This document shows positions 21,358-34,740 of a stretch of DNA of 64,000 bases, piece after piece; the stretch's first letter is position 1, and each line of letters starts with the position of its first letter. Below the pieces are notes generated by a model. It was given only the letters and a program-made list of their open reading frames with translations, searched no databases and had not been told where the DNA came from. The position numbers were made by a program, and so were the translations under genes. The stretch is from Phytophthora quininea (taxonomy: Eukaryota > Oomycota > Peronosporomycetes > Peronosporales > Peronosporaceae), in assembly GCA_011947345.1 (NCBI GenBank), contig JAAVTG010000567.1:310001-374000 (forward strand), written 5' to 3'.

Positions 21358-24300
21358 ATTTTTGCTTCCATTGACGAGCCTCTGACTCGAATATGTGGGA
21401 GCTGCGGCGAGCTTGCAAATGCCTCTCAAGCTGTCTTAAAAACATACGATCCAAATTCTGACTTTTTGCTCCTCTCCGAAACGACCTCGGAGAGGTTGAA
21501 ATAATTGCTGAAGGCCTGGTAAACAGGGGTGCCGATATCGCCACATCCATTTGGCTTTGTAGCAGATGTATTGGAGCACTGCGAGCTAAAACGACGCCGA
21601 AATTCTCGAGGTGTAGCGGGTTTCGTATTGCAGCGGTTCCTGAAGTTCTCATGCAACTGAATCGAATAGAAGCAAGGCTCATAGGGCTCGGAATTTGCTT
21701 TACAACGTGCGTAAATCTGTATAGAGATGGACAAGAGTTTACCAAAGGCAATGCTATAAATTACTGGAACGAACCCGGTGAGGTAGTTCGTGAACTTCCT
21801 CGCCCGTTAAAAGACTGTGGTGTCGTATTCCTTGCCTCTAGATCTTCGTCGACGACAAAATACTTTAGGGTGCGACCTCACTTGGTTCGGGATGCACTAA
21901 GTTGGTTGATTCTAAATAACCCGCTCTACGCTCACGTGACAATATCCGAAGACAACCTTCGAGAGTTAGAAAGCTTTGACGCTGATAGTGATGTGCCTAC
22001 GATCTCTTTAAACGATGAAGAAGTGCGAGAGCTACAAGGAGAACGTCTTCAGGTGAACGAAGCTGATGAATTAGCAGGTAGGGCAACAGGTCATATTGCT
22101 ACACAAATTACGGCGGGCTCTATCGCGCCATTGCAAAGCTACGACGATACGGATTCATTAGCGCAATCGCCGAGCTGCGAGATAACAGCCGACACCTGTT
22201 CTGCTGAAAGTCACTGTGCTGGGAATAGCGATGGTAAATCTCAGATCTCAGCGGAAGTGGGAATTGTACACGGCACAGAAGACGAATGCTGCGAGCGAGA
22301 TATAATGGAAAGCATGACAGAGTCGTATGAGCTTGAAGGGAATCAAGGTGATAAGACAAGTGAGTTAGAACGTATGATGGGGGTTGTTGGTATAGGAGCA
22401 AACGCAAATTCCTCAATTGGCGAGCTTCACCGTAATGCAGATCCGATAAACGAGTATGAAACTAATACCTTAATGCAAAATTGCTTCCCTACGCTATTCC
22501 CAGACGGCCATGGGGGCCTCAACCCGTTTAATGAAAGCGAGCGCAGAATGCATGAGTACAGCTTAACCGAATACTGCTCTCACTTAATGAAGTGGCATGA
22601 CAAGAGATTTATAATCCACGGCAACTTCAAGTTCTTCTGCATGAATCTCATTCAGCGCCGACAGATAGACGGCCTAATCCGAAGAGTACGCATTTCGGAT
22701 CAACGAAGCACAGCAATAAAAACAGCTAGCGGGGATTTTGGGTCTGACAAGAGCAGCACGTCCAATCGCGAACAGGAAAAAGAAGAATTAAAAGCCGCTA
22801 TGCAGGTATTAGACTCTCTGAAGCCTTTTTTCGCGTAGTCAGAGGTAGTGGTCTTTATTGGTCGAACGCTCGTGATGATTTAATGTCCATGATAGGAAAC
22901 CGTTCCCTTCCTACGAGGTGGCCAACGTTTTTTTACTCTCAGTGCCGCCGATACGATTTGGCCAGATTTTGTGAGGGCCTGTAATCCATCTTTAACGCTA
23001 GAAGAATGCTGTCAACTATCATATAGCGACAGAAGGCGATATCTGAACGAGAATCCAGACATTAGTGCCAGACACTTTCATCGTCGCTTTAAAGCGTTTT
23101 TTGAGAACGTATTGTGCGGAAAATCGAAACCTCTAGGAGAGATAATTGACCATTTCTGGCGCGTTGAGTTTCAGCAACGCGGGTCGCCGCACATACATTG
23201 TCTGATTTGGATTCGAGACGCCCCAGATGTGATCAAACTCTCTGAGACTGAGGAAGGCCGAGAAAAGCTCGCCAAATTTGTTGATCAGAGGATATCAGTG
23301 CTGTCTAAAACGCTGAGTGATCTAGAAGCGTGTCAGTGCTCAATCTGTGTTGCTGACCGCGTTGGCGACGTCGATATACAGGCCAGAAGGCCACCATCAG
23401 TAGAGAGCAGTGAATGGCAATGCGATTTGTCGCGTCTGGTAAATCGAGTCCAACAACATATCTGCAATGCAAATTCTTCCTGCCGGAAGAAGGGGTCTGC
23501 CTGTCGTTTTGGGTACCCAAAAGAGCTGCAAACAACAACCAAAATAGATACAAGCTTTGCTTCAGACGGAACACCCTCAATGAAGGTTCTGCTGAAGCGA
23601 TCAGTCTCTACGATAAATAATTACTCACCACATTTGTTGTCGTGCTGGCGTGCCAATATGGACTTACAGCTAATTGGAAATTCCTACGGCGCTGCTGAGT
23701 ACGCTGGAGCCTACGTGAGCAAGGCGGAACCCGATACATTAAAATTTAGGCGCATTATTTCCAAAGCAATTCAACGGTGCGACCCAAATCTAGCTTACCA
23801 CTCCATTTTAAAGCGTGTCGCTAACGCAACACTGTCTGTTCGAGAGGTGGGAGCGCCAGAAGCAATATACATTCTTCTCCGAAGTCTTCCAATGCATAGC
23901 AAGTCACGGCCTATAGTGAAAGTAAAGTCCTTGCGCCACAATGAACGATACTACAGAGTTGAACCTCACAATGTTCGTGAACTTGCTGCATTGGCCGATT
24001 GTGGTTGTACGGCAACACTCCGGATTGAACCCATTGAGAGGGCTTACATGAATCGGCCTACCAACGAAATGTTTGATGAGATGAGTTTTGCGTCTTTTGT
24101 TGAGCAATTTGAACTATGTGATTCTGCAGGAAGAACGAAAGCCCCAACAAAGACTTGGAAGCGCCTAGATGGAGAAGGCTGGATTAAACATCGAAGTAAG
24201 CAGGCTGTCGTTCAAAAGTCACCCTGGATGAAGCCCGACATCTCCAACCCGAGTTTCTGCTTCTCAGAAATTTTCTTTACGTACCCTGGCGAACGTTAGA

Positions 24301-26308
24301 CGACCTTCCTCACACTGATGAAGAATGTATTGAGGCGTTTTTAAACGCGCAGGAATCACAGCTCGATAACGAACTCCTAGAAGAATCTAACGCAAAGATT
24401 GCTCGCCAACATAAGCTAGACCTTTTGAAAAATTCACGAGAATCTTGCTGCCTTACTTCCCTACCTTCTTCTGAGTACGTATTTGTCAGTAATTCTACTA
24501 ACAGCGAGCCACAAGAAGAACCCGACGTGGAAGCAAATAGCGCGTGTTCTCATAGTATTAACGGTAGTACGGAGTGGAAACCAAAGCATGACTACTCGCC
24601 GGAGGTAGTTGAAAAGGCAAGTAACTTTTTAAAAGGATGCTTAAAGCCTTGGTTGGATGCAAGTAAAGAGATCCGTAAGCTAAACCGTGAGCTAAGTAAT
24701 GCTGACACCAGTTCTTCCCACTATCGATATCCAATATCTAGAGAGGATGATGACTCGAACGAAACCGAGATAATGGCGGAGTCACAATGGATACCTTTCG
24801 CACTTGCAATGCAGCAATCGAGAGAGAGGTTCAAAAGCTCGCTAGATCTTACACACTGTAAACCTCTTCATCTTATTATAAATGGCGAGGGTGGGTCCGG
24901 GAAAAGCTGGCTAATCAAACATATCGTGAAAGACGTTCATGCCGTTTTTGGCGAGCATAAAGCTACGAGAAGAAAGTCTAAACGTGTCCTTCTGCTAGCT
25001 CATCAAGGAACCGCAGCTTTCAATATAAAGGGTAAGACACTTTGCTCAGCTTTGGCATTTACCTCTTTCTCGCGAAACGCATTTTCCTTACCTTATAAAT
25101 CTATACTAGAATCAAAATCGGGTCCTACAAGATTAAAACAGATGCAACAGGAGTACAAAGATGTCCATCTTGTTATAATAGATGAGTTTAGCATGATATC
25201 ATGCGGAATGTTGTATTGGATTGATCAAAGGATGCGTGAGATATGGCCTGATCACTCGAACGAGCTGTTCGGAGGGCGAGATGTGTACTTTACCGGTGAT
25301 GCAGCTCAGTTGGATCCCGTTCTGCCTAGTGCTTTGTCGACTCCGATATCGAAAATCGCAAATGGTGTACAGCGTAGAGGGAGAGAGATCTGGAAAGGTA
25401 TCGAGCGCGTTTGTACCCTCACTAGCCAAAATCGAGGTAAGGAAGACCCGGAATGGTTTGAGGCATTAAGTAGATTGCGCAAAAGAGCTCCAACAGCAGC
25501 TGACATTGCGCTTTTTAACTCGAGGTGCTTGCAAGAGATAGATCAGCCAGAATGGATCGCCCAAGCTAAACATATTGCCTACAAAAATGTCGATGTAGAC
25601 GCTGCAAATGATAAGAGAGTTCGAGCATCAAATTCCCCAATTGTTCACATTAAATCGCAACACTTCGTTCAGCAGAAACGACTGACAGCTAAAAGGGACA
25701 TTCCTGCGGGAACAGTAAATGCTCTGTTAAAAGAAGCATTACTTCCTAACCCAGATCACGATCGTGTAGTGGCCAGTAATGTCAAACTCAGTGTAGGTGC
25801 CCCTGTGACGCTTTCATTTAATATGGCGCAGATGGCGGGCTTGTGCAATGGGACTAATGCTATAATATACGACTTTCTGTTTACCCAAGGCAGTGAACTG
25901 CCCATTGTTTTGATTCAGATCACCGACACGTACTTAGGGCCCTCTCTGCTGGATGGCGTCCCAAATATTGTGCCTATCATACCGAAAGAGGTATCTTGGG
26001 GCAAAACGTCAAGCGATGTGCGAGTAGTACGAAGAGGAATACCTCTCCGGTTGGCTTACGCGTTGACAGTTCACAAAGTGCAGGGCTTGACGTGCAACTA
26101 CATAGTGTTCATTTCAAATTCTATTCCGAATGTTGCCTTCGCGTACGTTGCGCTATCTCGCATACGAACCCGCGATTCGATAGTAATCACGCAGAGGCTC
26201 ATATTGGATAAGTTAACAGCAACACCGCAGCAAGCTTTAGCATTCCAACGCGAGGATGCACGCGTTTTGGCAGCAGTAAAAAAACAGAAGCTGAAGCGTT
26301 ACTATTAG
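21358..26308 (+). CDS. Helitron Rep-helicase (HUH endonuclease + Pif1-type helicase), frameshifted
   Basis: Reading through frame breaks, the order is: Cys motif ICGSCGEL and LCSRCIG (21400-21560); a DUF6570-like region (IARL-type IEARLIGLGICF); Helitron_like_N with TLSAADTIWPDF; the HUH motif in RGSPHIHCLIW (~23180-23210); the two-tyrosine motif EYAGAYVSK (~23697-23722); then an SF1 helicase with Walker A NGEGGSGKSW (~24880), Walker B VIIDEFSMIS (~25175), GDAAQLDPV, SQNRGKEDPEW and ALTVHKVQGLT (~26065). Frames break at ~21465 (T5), ~22830 (T6), ~22931 (T7) and ~24255. Three are at T runs. All catalytic motifs remain present, so the copy may be young and intact apart from these indels. Confidence 0.85.
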
Positions 26309-26408
26309 TCACCAAGATGAAAGAAGCTGCGCGATCTCACAACGCCGGGATGGCTCCTCGATAAGTTTGGTGAACCTCCGCCATTTCGCCGCGTCATGCG
26401 CCTGAAGC

Positions 26409-26439
26409 TACCACATTTGCTGCTAGCATGTGGTACTGG
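26409..26439 (+). repeat. Hairpin followed by CTGG, candidate Helitron 3' end
   Basis: TACCACAT (26409-26416) and ATGTGGTA (26428-26435) form a perfect 8-bp stem with an 11-nt loop. CTGG, a CTRR match, follows directly. Known Helitron hairpins usually end 10-12 bases before CTRR, so spacing is atypical, and the strand around it also reads as a short open frame. Tentative. Confidence 0.25.
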
Positions 26440-26656
26440 GCTACCGAGGCACATCAACAAGGTATGACTTAGCACAGAAATAACTGCGTCACGATCACTT
26501 GCACTAACTGCAACGTACATACACGACAGGGATGCTTCAAATACACACAATCAAGGGGCAGCAGAGTAACCCTGTCAAGATTAAACGAACTCTACCAACG
26601 CGGCTAAAACGAATGTTTATTGGTCTCCAATGCGCAAAGGAATTCGCAGATCGAAT
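26440..26656. other. Junction between the Helitron and the next gene
   Basis: From 26309 to 26656 no complete gene is seen. A plus-strand open stretch (26345-26462, WLLDKFGEPPPFRRVMRL) ends at a GTATGA donor-like site and could be a captured or decayed exon. The rest has no recognisable feature. Confidence 0.3.
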
Positions 26657-27689
26657 CTAACCCGCCGTGGCCTCGTGCAATTTCCAGATTTCCGTGCAAA
26701 TACTCATGAACCGGGGATCTTGAGCCATTCGTTGCAACGTTTGCAAGCGCTCTGATTCAGTCAGATCACAGCGAGTTCCATCGGGCAAGACGTGATTTTG
26801 TGTGCGCGGCGTCGCCCTCGGGGGTTCCGCTGCCACGTCAATACGCGATAACAAAGTGGAGATACTGCGGATCTCTGGTGGTACGACAGGCTGGCCCTGA
26901 CACACTCCAAGCACGCTACGAAATTGGTGCTGCTCCGTTCCGCCAACAGCCACAGGAATCAGCATGTAGACAGTTGAAGGAGAAATATTGGTCGATCGCG
27001 ACTCCGTGGTAACAGGCTTCTCTTCATCGGTATTTCTCTGGGCAGTGTCAGCCACGTTCACAGCGTGGCGTCGTGCGGAAGTCATAGGTGCCGGGATTAC
27101 TTGGTTTCCAACGCGTGGCACATCCACTGGGGACTGAACACTGGACAGGCGAAGTCTCTTGCTTGATACACCTGGTGTATTTTCCTTCTGCACCACGCTT
27201 CTCTTCTTCTGTTTCGAACTCGTTTTCGTGTTGTCAGCCGCTTTGCCATCGCACGACAAGGTGCTAGCCACATTGACGCCCTTGATAGGAGTAGAAGATA
27301 ACGCCTCTTGCCCGACGTTGCTGTTGCCATTCTTTGGTGTTGCACGCCGATAACGCTCTCGTGCCAACGCGTTTTGGCGGTCTCGGTGGTCCTCACACAA
27401 CCAATGACGTTCTCCGTTCAACTTAATCGATCTTTCTTTCGTGCACCCTCCAGGGTATTGACATTGGAGGGGAGCGAGAGATCTCGACGTTTGCTTTGCT
27501 CGCCGCCTCGAAGCTTCGCGACCGGATACGTTTTGTGCTTCTCACACATAGAGTGTGTCGTCCCGTCCTCTTTCACTGTCAATGCTGCCTGAGGGGATCG
27601 CTCTGCTGATAACCAAGTCAAAACACACGTACACAGCAGTCAGTTGAGAGCGCAACTGTTTAACGTACACTCATGGCCGCACTTGGCAT
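26657..27689 (-). CDS. Small C/H zinc-motif, probably nuclear, protein
   Basis: A first exon of 19 bases from ATG 27689 (MPSAAM) joins exon 2 at 27605 across a 65-nt intron (GTGTAC...TTATCAG) in correct phase. The N-terminal ~80 residues contain two related Cys/His units: TTHSMCEKHK and, one frame away, CQYPGGCTKE followed by WLCEDHRDRQNALARERYRR. The spacing C-x5-C...C-x2-H recalls the C-x-PGC-x-C-x2-H repeats of oomycete WRKY19-like zinc proteins. A one-base shift at ~27470-27530 separates the two units. The remainder is Ser/Lys rich with no domain until a conserved-looking C-terminal helix (DLTESERLQTLQRMAQDPRF). DNA or protein binding is inferred only. Confidence 0.5.
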
Positions 27690-27930
27690 GGCTGCTCCAG
27701 TGTCCTAACGTCTGCGCGTTTGTCTTGGGGAAATCGCGTTCTTTGCTTGAGGCGAGGGGATGTGATGAGCGAACTGAAAGGCCGCTTGAACCCTTTTCAA
27801 ATTGATATGCCTGTCGGGGGGCGATGCTGAACTACACTTTGGAATATACTGTTCAGCAATGCCCCTTTAGCAACCGGAGCGAGGTATCGCCGGATGCTGC
27901 CATACTAGTTTACTTATAATTTAAAGTTTC

Positions 27931-30900
27931 ATGGATGACAGTCACCTCGACGCGCTGGTGCTCAAACTGCGCCACGCGCTACCCAAGATCCGCCTCCGCG
28001 CGCTGCGTAGTCTGCTGTTCAAGCTCCGCGAGCGGCTGGTGCGTGTGCAGGAGCTGGAGCCGCTGCAGAGCTCACTGGTCCCAGCCTTGCTAGTCGCATT
28101 GGAGGACCCGAATCTGGAGCTGACAGCGCTTCATACGCTGGAGCTGCTTGTAAAGAGCGGGTCGACCATCATTTTGGCCAGCTTGCAGCACTTCCAAGCT
28201 GCGCAAAGTCTCCAGCGAGCTGCTAATAGCAACGCAGAGCTGCAGGAGACGTATGGAAAGGTAATTATTCTATTAGATTTTTTTCTTATTGCTTCTGTTG
28301 ACAACGGACGGATTTTATATATCTTATGATGCAGCTATTGCACCAAATTTACGTGACAAAGTTTGGAGGTGAGAAGGAGTTTTTCGACGTTGCAGAGGAG
28401 AGTCCAGTGGAAGCTGTTAGTGTTGACGTTGCTGATAATGTGGAGAAGATGAGAGCTGCAGTTCTGGATGCACGACGAGCGCCAAAAGTTGCCAAGTTGG
28501 AGGCCAGAGGATGGAACTTTGCGTATGTCGAGTTGACGTCAGTGGATGAGCAGTATTTGTTTGAGTTTGAAGTGAAATTGCAGCTGAGGACGGAGACGGA
28601 GGAGATTGTGGCGGCCTGCGCACTGTTCCGCAACGAGCTACTGCGTAGTTTCCCGGCCGAAGTGTTTTTGCAGCGACCAACTATGTTGCAGTATCTGTTG
28701 CATTTAGTACAGCAGCCAATATTGTTAGACAGTCCAGCAACACCAGTGGCGAACAGCAGGGGGAAAGACTTTGTGTTAGAAAAGGCGATGGACGTGGCGT
28801 TTGGAGTCAATTACTTCGATGATATGTTCAATCCGACATACTCACACAAGCGCAGGAATGTATCTAGTGCAGTGATGATGGCTGCACTCAAAGCGTTGGA
28901 GGCGTTCTTGAGCGCCTTGAAACTAACTCGGAGGACGTGTCTTGACCCTACCTACGCAGTGCATTCTCCAGCTGTCCAGGTTGAGCTATTCGATTCTTAT
29001 GACAGTCGACGAGGATTATACCCGCACCCGTGTATTGATATTGGAGAGGCTACGAACGAGAAGATCCGCCAGCCTGGTACCAACAGCAGCGAGTTGCTGG
29101 AACAATATTCGCCTAGTGGGGCGATTTACAGAATATTTATGAGCATGCTGCCTCTGTTGCGCTCGGCGAGACACCCTCGGCTGCACGTGCTGAACTATTT
29201 AATTGCAGCTCTACCGGAGTTGCCGGAGAAAGGTTGCCAGTCCACAACAGAAAAACAGTTACAGGAGCTAGACAAATCGCGCCTTGAACGCATTTTTGAG
29301 GTTTTGCGCGAAATCTGCCGACCTACCGGTTTGGAAAGCGAAGATAGTGTGGTAGACGATGATCTTGAACTCACGCCAGCAACTGCGTGGAAACTTGTGG
29401 AATTGGTGTTTCAATTGCTGCAGTTATATCCGTCATCGTGTTATTGCGTCGAAGATGAGCGAGAAATGACTAGTGATCCTGCTGAGTGCGCTGACAGTGG
29501 CTATATTCTCGTTCCAAGACGACTATGGCAAGCCATAAAGCGCTGGATTATTAACCCCACGTTTTCCCAATTGGCTGCTAAGGAATGGACAGACAAATCG
29601 ACAGTATCGACTCTGGCAGAGATTGATAATACAATCCCAGCGTTTATCAGCCTACACCAATCCACCCAAAAGGATGCAAAGCTGATTTTGGAGTTTGTCG
29701 AGTGTGCCAGAAGCCATAGGCAACACCTACTGGATTCCAAATGGCACGAGAAGCCGACCATTTTGAATCTGAAATCAGCGCAGAAAGTTATCCAGGTCAT
29801 TAATGCTTTCGAGCCCGATGCTGAACCCATTGCAGACGCTATCGTCCACACAGTTTGGGAGGCTCTGGCAGCTGATACTGACAAAGACGATGGATGTTTT
29901 GACATTGAGACGATGAGATTTATTTTGTGTGGCTTTGTCGGCGATGCTAGTCGATCACCAACGGCAGCCCATTTTTTCGAGGCCTTGTCCATAAGCTTAA
30001 TCATGAGTCAAGCAATCTATCGCTGGATCGTTGCCACCAGTTTGTGGTGGAAATCATCTGTGATCCCAAGACTCTTACTTTCCTGCTTCTAGCGCTCATG
30101 TCGGAGTTGGAAGATAGATGGGAACAGGTTGCTGCTCCACTTTGGGGGATTCTTAGATGGACTTTTAATCAGCTAACGAGTGCGTTTGGTGGCGATGTGG
30201 CACTATTGGAGCCTGCTATTCCACTACTTCAGCATTTTGCGTATGTGGAGCCGTCAGAGAAAACATCCCTGGAGCAGCGTTCGTCCCAGCCACAATTGGC
30301 TGAACTTTTAAATCGAGTCGAAGGGATCGTATCGAACAGCACTAGAATATCGTTGATCAGCCGGTGCCTGCTTCACCAGTCCGCTTACCTTCGCAAAGCA
30401 GCAGCTTCAGGACTTCTTCGGTTACTCTCGCAAACGCAGCCGTCAAGCATCGATTGGATCACAAAAGGCGAAGATATCCGTGAAGATCCGTTTGGGAGCG
30501 CATTTATAGTCAACGACAAGGAGATGACGTTAGAAAGCAGATTATTGGAAATGCCTCTGCCTGTGATACACCGAGCCGGCGCGTACCATCCAAGTGAAAA
30601 CGAGCTATCTGCGCAACTCAGCAAGGTTTCCCACTTGTGTAAAGTTCTTTCTGGAGTAGTTTCCTCTTTTGAAAGCATGAAGGAAACGGCGTTGAAAGAA
30701 TTGACGGTGGTGATAGACAATGCGTCGGTCGATTTATTCTCGCTTTTCGAAGAGGTCGGTAAAATGACGGAATTGGTTGAGCAGCTTCGCAGTATTGTTC
30801 GAGATGAAAGCGATCAAGTTGATGCCCCGGTGACCCGAGAAGCGCTGGTCTTGCTAAGGAGTCTGTTGATGCGCAGCCGACTACTGCGTTCTTCGGTGCA

Positions 30901-33900
30901 ACGTGATGATGACCTTCTGCAGCTTCTGTTGCCATTAATTTTTCACCAGTCCGCTTCCATTCGAGCGCAGATGTATTACATTGTCCTTTTGCTCACATGT
31001 ACCACCGAAAACGTTGTGCACGAAGCAGATCCAGTTGCTTCTTCTGTGCAGGAGGCATCTGATGCTGGAGCGATCATCCCAGAGGCAATCAAGCTGACGT
31101 TTGGGTTGCATTCAAGTAGCTGGGCTCGGTGCTCGATTATAACGTGTTCGCTGAACCAGTACGTGCAGAAATATTGTCACCGAGCTGACCCGGTGTGGTC
31201 GTCTGAAATTCAAGCAATTATCAAACAAGGGCCACATGCAGTAAACGAATCCTCATGCAACCAAGACACGTCTGCCTTTTCTGCCGAGTACGATTTTATC
31301 GTTCGAAAGCTGCAGAAAGCTCCATCTCATGGAAAATGTTTAAATGCTCTGTATCACTTGATGGCGGTCTGCGAAGCTTGGTCATTTGCACGAACGCGTA
31401 TCGTCAACGAGTGGGAAACGCATTTTGACCGCTACCTTTCGGTCCCACCAAAGAATGAACGAGACGAAGTGATCATTGGTTCTTTGGTAAACACAGTCAG
31501 CGTAGTATTTAATTCCATGCCAAGAGATTGTCAACTGAAAGCTCTGCTCGTGGTCAAGCGCAAGATCCTGCCGCTGCTCCGAAAATCCAAAAGTAAAACC
31601 TTATCGCTGCAAGTGGCTCGGCTGCTCTTGCACGTGAGTGCGTCCAAGGTCGGCGATTTATTTATCTCGTTGGCTGCCGACACAGACATTATTGCTGCGA
31701 TCTGCGGGAACTATTCCACTATTTACGCGACGGAACCAGTCCTTCATGCAACGATGTTGGAAGTTTTACTACGATTCGCAGTGGGAGTGAAGGATGGTGC
31801 GAGTGTTCATCTGTCAGAGCCTTCGCGCGAGAAGATCTGCAAGCGACTTTGGAAATGCTTTCTCCACTACTTACAGTTGTATGTCGTCACCGAGTTCCAA
31901 ACTCATTCCTGGAGCGTGATGTTTTTGTCAGTGGCTCGCAGTGCATGGTAGCAATTTTGCAAACACTTCCTCGTGGAGCACTTTTGGAAAGCGATAGTCC
32001 ACTTCAGCACACAGATAGCACCATTCTTCTGGATGGTAGCTGGGCATCACGCTTCCTGTTCGACCACGTATCACCCATCAGGAAGCTAGGTTTCCATGTG
32101 ATTGAACACTCTGGTTCCGCGGACACCCCATCGCTAAATGTTCGTGAAATGGCTTTCGAGACAGCTACAGATAACGCTGAGCCTGATTGTGCGTGCAGCG
32201 GCATGCAAACTTTGACAAAGGAATTACTTCGACGTGAAGAATACTCAGCAGATATCAAGGCACAAATGGCTGCTTCCCTTCATGGGACTAAGTTCGCGAA
32301 GAAGATGCTCCATGCGTTCATGGCAACCCTGAAAGACAACAAAGTGGTCGCTTGCACCTCAAGCTCATTTGCTCGACTGATCCGTGTTCTCTATAGCCGA
32401 AGGGATACGCTGGCACCGTCGTTCGGTGATATTCGTAAAGAACTCAGAGCTGCTGAGCGCGAACACGACATTTATCCGGATCTGGCTCAGGTAAGGAAAT
32501 GTCCATACCATTTTACTTGTTGACTATGGATTCTCACAATTGGTTATTCTTGCTTAGGCTTTGTCGCTCCGGGACTGGAGAGAAAAGTGCGACCGTTACT
32601 GCTCGTTTTCCATGCGTATGCTAGGCTGTGATGATGGTATATGGATGTCCTCAGTGCTGCCAAGCGTACTGAGCCTTATGATCGAACTATTGTATTTGAT
32701 CCAATCCATCATCCACGATATCGGTGCTGAGCAAGTGGTTTTCTTTTGAAGGTACGACAACGTAATGCCTCGATATATTGCTGAAGCTAATGTGTATTCG
32801 TTGACGCTCCTTTCAGCATACTACGCTCTTATATCAGCTGATGGAGCTTATTCGCGATGTGCATGCTTCCTTACAAAGCAGTACCTCGCCTAGCAGGGCT
32901 ACGTTGACTCAGAGGCACTACGAAGCACTCAATGCATGCGGGAGTACACTTAGTATTCTTCTAGTGGAGAATCAAGGAAGAAACTTCGATCAATTTGGGA
33001 TACCAAAAGCTACTGGATTTGCCACGTCCTTTGCTAAAGTGGTTGCCGATTTACTCCAATCTCCTCATCCGATTGAGTTTCGGATCTCGTTCGCACGGGT
33101 TATACCTGCTGTAAGTGCTTTGGAACCCACTGCTTCATTTATCGCCGTAATCACTGACCAAACATTTGTGCTAGCTTTCTTTGCTGATGCCTGCAGTCTT
33201 CTCGTCGTCGGAATCGACTGCTGCTAAAGAGCTTTGCTCAGCTGTGTTCGATCTCCAGCGAGAAATCACGGAGCCCCAGCCATTAGCCGCAACCAATGAC
33301 GATCAAGCTAGTTCATCAAAACTACAGAGACGTGTCTTCCAGCTTTCATCTATACGGCGAGTCTCGTGTGCGCTTCAAGTGTTGCTTGAGTCGGCGCCTG
33401 CTTTGCGGCAACTTGTTTTGATGAAGCATGGATTGGACTTCGCTATAGCCTCCATCAAACAATCGTTCGCTGCAATTCGCGTCGCTGGTGGCTTTGGGGG
33501 AAAGAGGACAAAGGTTTCCAAACCCAATACCAACGCGCAGGACACGTACATTCTTGAGTTGTGTGGGCGAATTCAAACGCACATGGAGGTGGTGAGCTCT
33601 CTTGTCGGTGGTGATCAGGAAAGCCAGCAGCTTGCAACGGTACGTATCGAGCTGGTGGGAAACGTGCAGCCTAGGTCTAACGTATTCCTTTGCTTTTATC
33701 CAGAACCAAGGACTGCTAGATGTCGTTGTGGCGAACTGGACCATCATAAAGACGGCACATCTCCGTGGATCCTCGCTTATGTTGACTGCTCTTCGACTCG
33801 TAGCAAATATTTGTTACGGCAATGACGATACGAAGACGAGCGTTTTGGTGACATCGTCGACCGCGAAAGTTAAAGGCGAAGGTGCTTCAACGCTGTTGTC

Positions 33901-34638
33901 TCTGCTCTTCGGCTTGGTTAGTACCAGACCTGGCCGAGAAGACGCAGCAGAAATGGCTGTGAGCAACACTGCGTGCGAGGTTCTTAGATCGGGACTGCTC
34001 AACTCCGAATGCGTGTTAGCGTCGGTTAAGGCGGGCTCAATATCTCGATTTGTGGATACTCTGCAGTTTCGCCTCCAGCAAACGCGACAAACCAGCAAGA
34101 CAAGTCCTCTCGAGTTTGAAAACTTGGCTCAAATGGTTTCGGTGCTCTCCAGCGTCGCCTCCAGTGAGGAAGGTGCTGGCATGCTCTACTCTAGTTGCGG
34201 CGCAATGTTTTCACCTATGGTGGAGGATATGATGCACTCGCCCAACGAAGCAATTCGACGTAATGGATGCTTGTTCATACGAAACCTCGCGCTCTCACAA
34301 GCTACGCGGAATAACTTTGCTTTCTGGGAGGAGCAATTAGACGCTGTGGTTGCCATGTGCGTCCGGGAAAGTGGGGAAACTGAAGACGAATCAGCCGCTA
34401 TGGAATATCTCTCAACTGCATTGTGGTCGCTTGTATACGACAACCAGAAAGCACGTGCGTTGCTCCTCGCACGGCCGTCTGTGTTACGAAGTTTGCGGCA
34501 AGTGCTGAAAGGTAAATGCTCCTTGATTGCGTCACGATAAACCCTCCATGCTTACGAATGATTTTGTTTGGTGCAGCGTCCAAGACGAAGAAAATCGTGA
34601 AAAACCTGCAGCGTGTGCTAGTGCTCGTTGAAGAGTGA
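27931..34638 (+). CDS. RTTN: Rotatin (RTTN)-like centriolar armadillo protein
   Basis: A ~2,150-residue alpha-solenoid. The N-terminus, LVLKLRHALPKIRLRALRSL then LFKLRERLVRVQEL, matches the rotatin N-terminal armadillo domain. The C-terminus, STALWSLVYDNQKARALL, matches its LW-LLHNNQKAK block. Rotatin is a centriole/basal-body protein needed for cilia. In-phase GT-AG introns: 28261-28334, 32491-32557, 32752-32816, 33111-33174, 33640-33703 and 34512-34576; the last exon ends at TGA 34636-34638. One-base losses break the frame near 30000, 31833 and 32745 (T run) while the helical repeat pattern continues. No other domains were seen. The middle is poorly conserved, so the call rests on the two ends and length. 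Confidence 0.75.
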
Positions 34639-34740
34639 GACAAAATCGTATTTATTCAACATCACACATATGCTGAGGAACAACTTCGCAGCAGCCCAGT
34701 CAATAAATAAACGATGAGGTTGAACGCATGACTGAGCTGC

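Larger units (their letters stand above)
20010..26440 (+). mobile_element. Helitron (rolling-circle transposon), damaged autonomous copy
   Basis: The core is a ~5-kb Rep/helicase coding region (21358-26308). An RPA-like ORF and a small ORF upstream probably belong to the same element. The termini are not proven: Helitrons lack terminal inverted repeats and end in a hairpin followed by CTRR. The only candidate seen is the 8-bp-stem hairpin at 26409-26435 followed at once by CTGG (26436-26439). No 5' TC end between A and T could be assigned, so the left limit given here is only the edge of the first associated ORF. The block appears more AT-rich than the flanking host genes, consistent with insertion. 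Confidence 0.7.
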
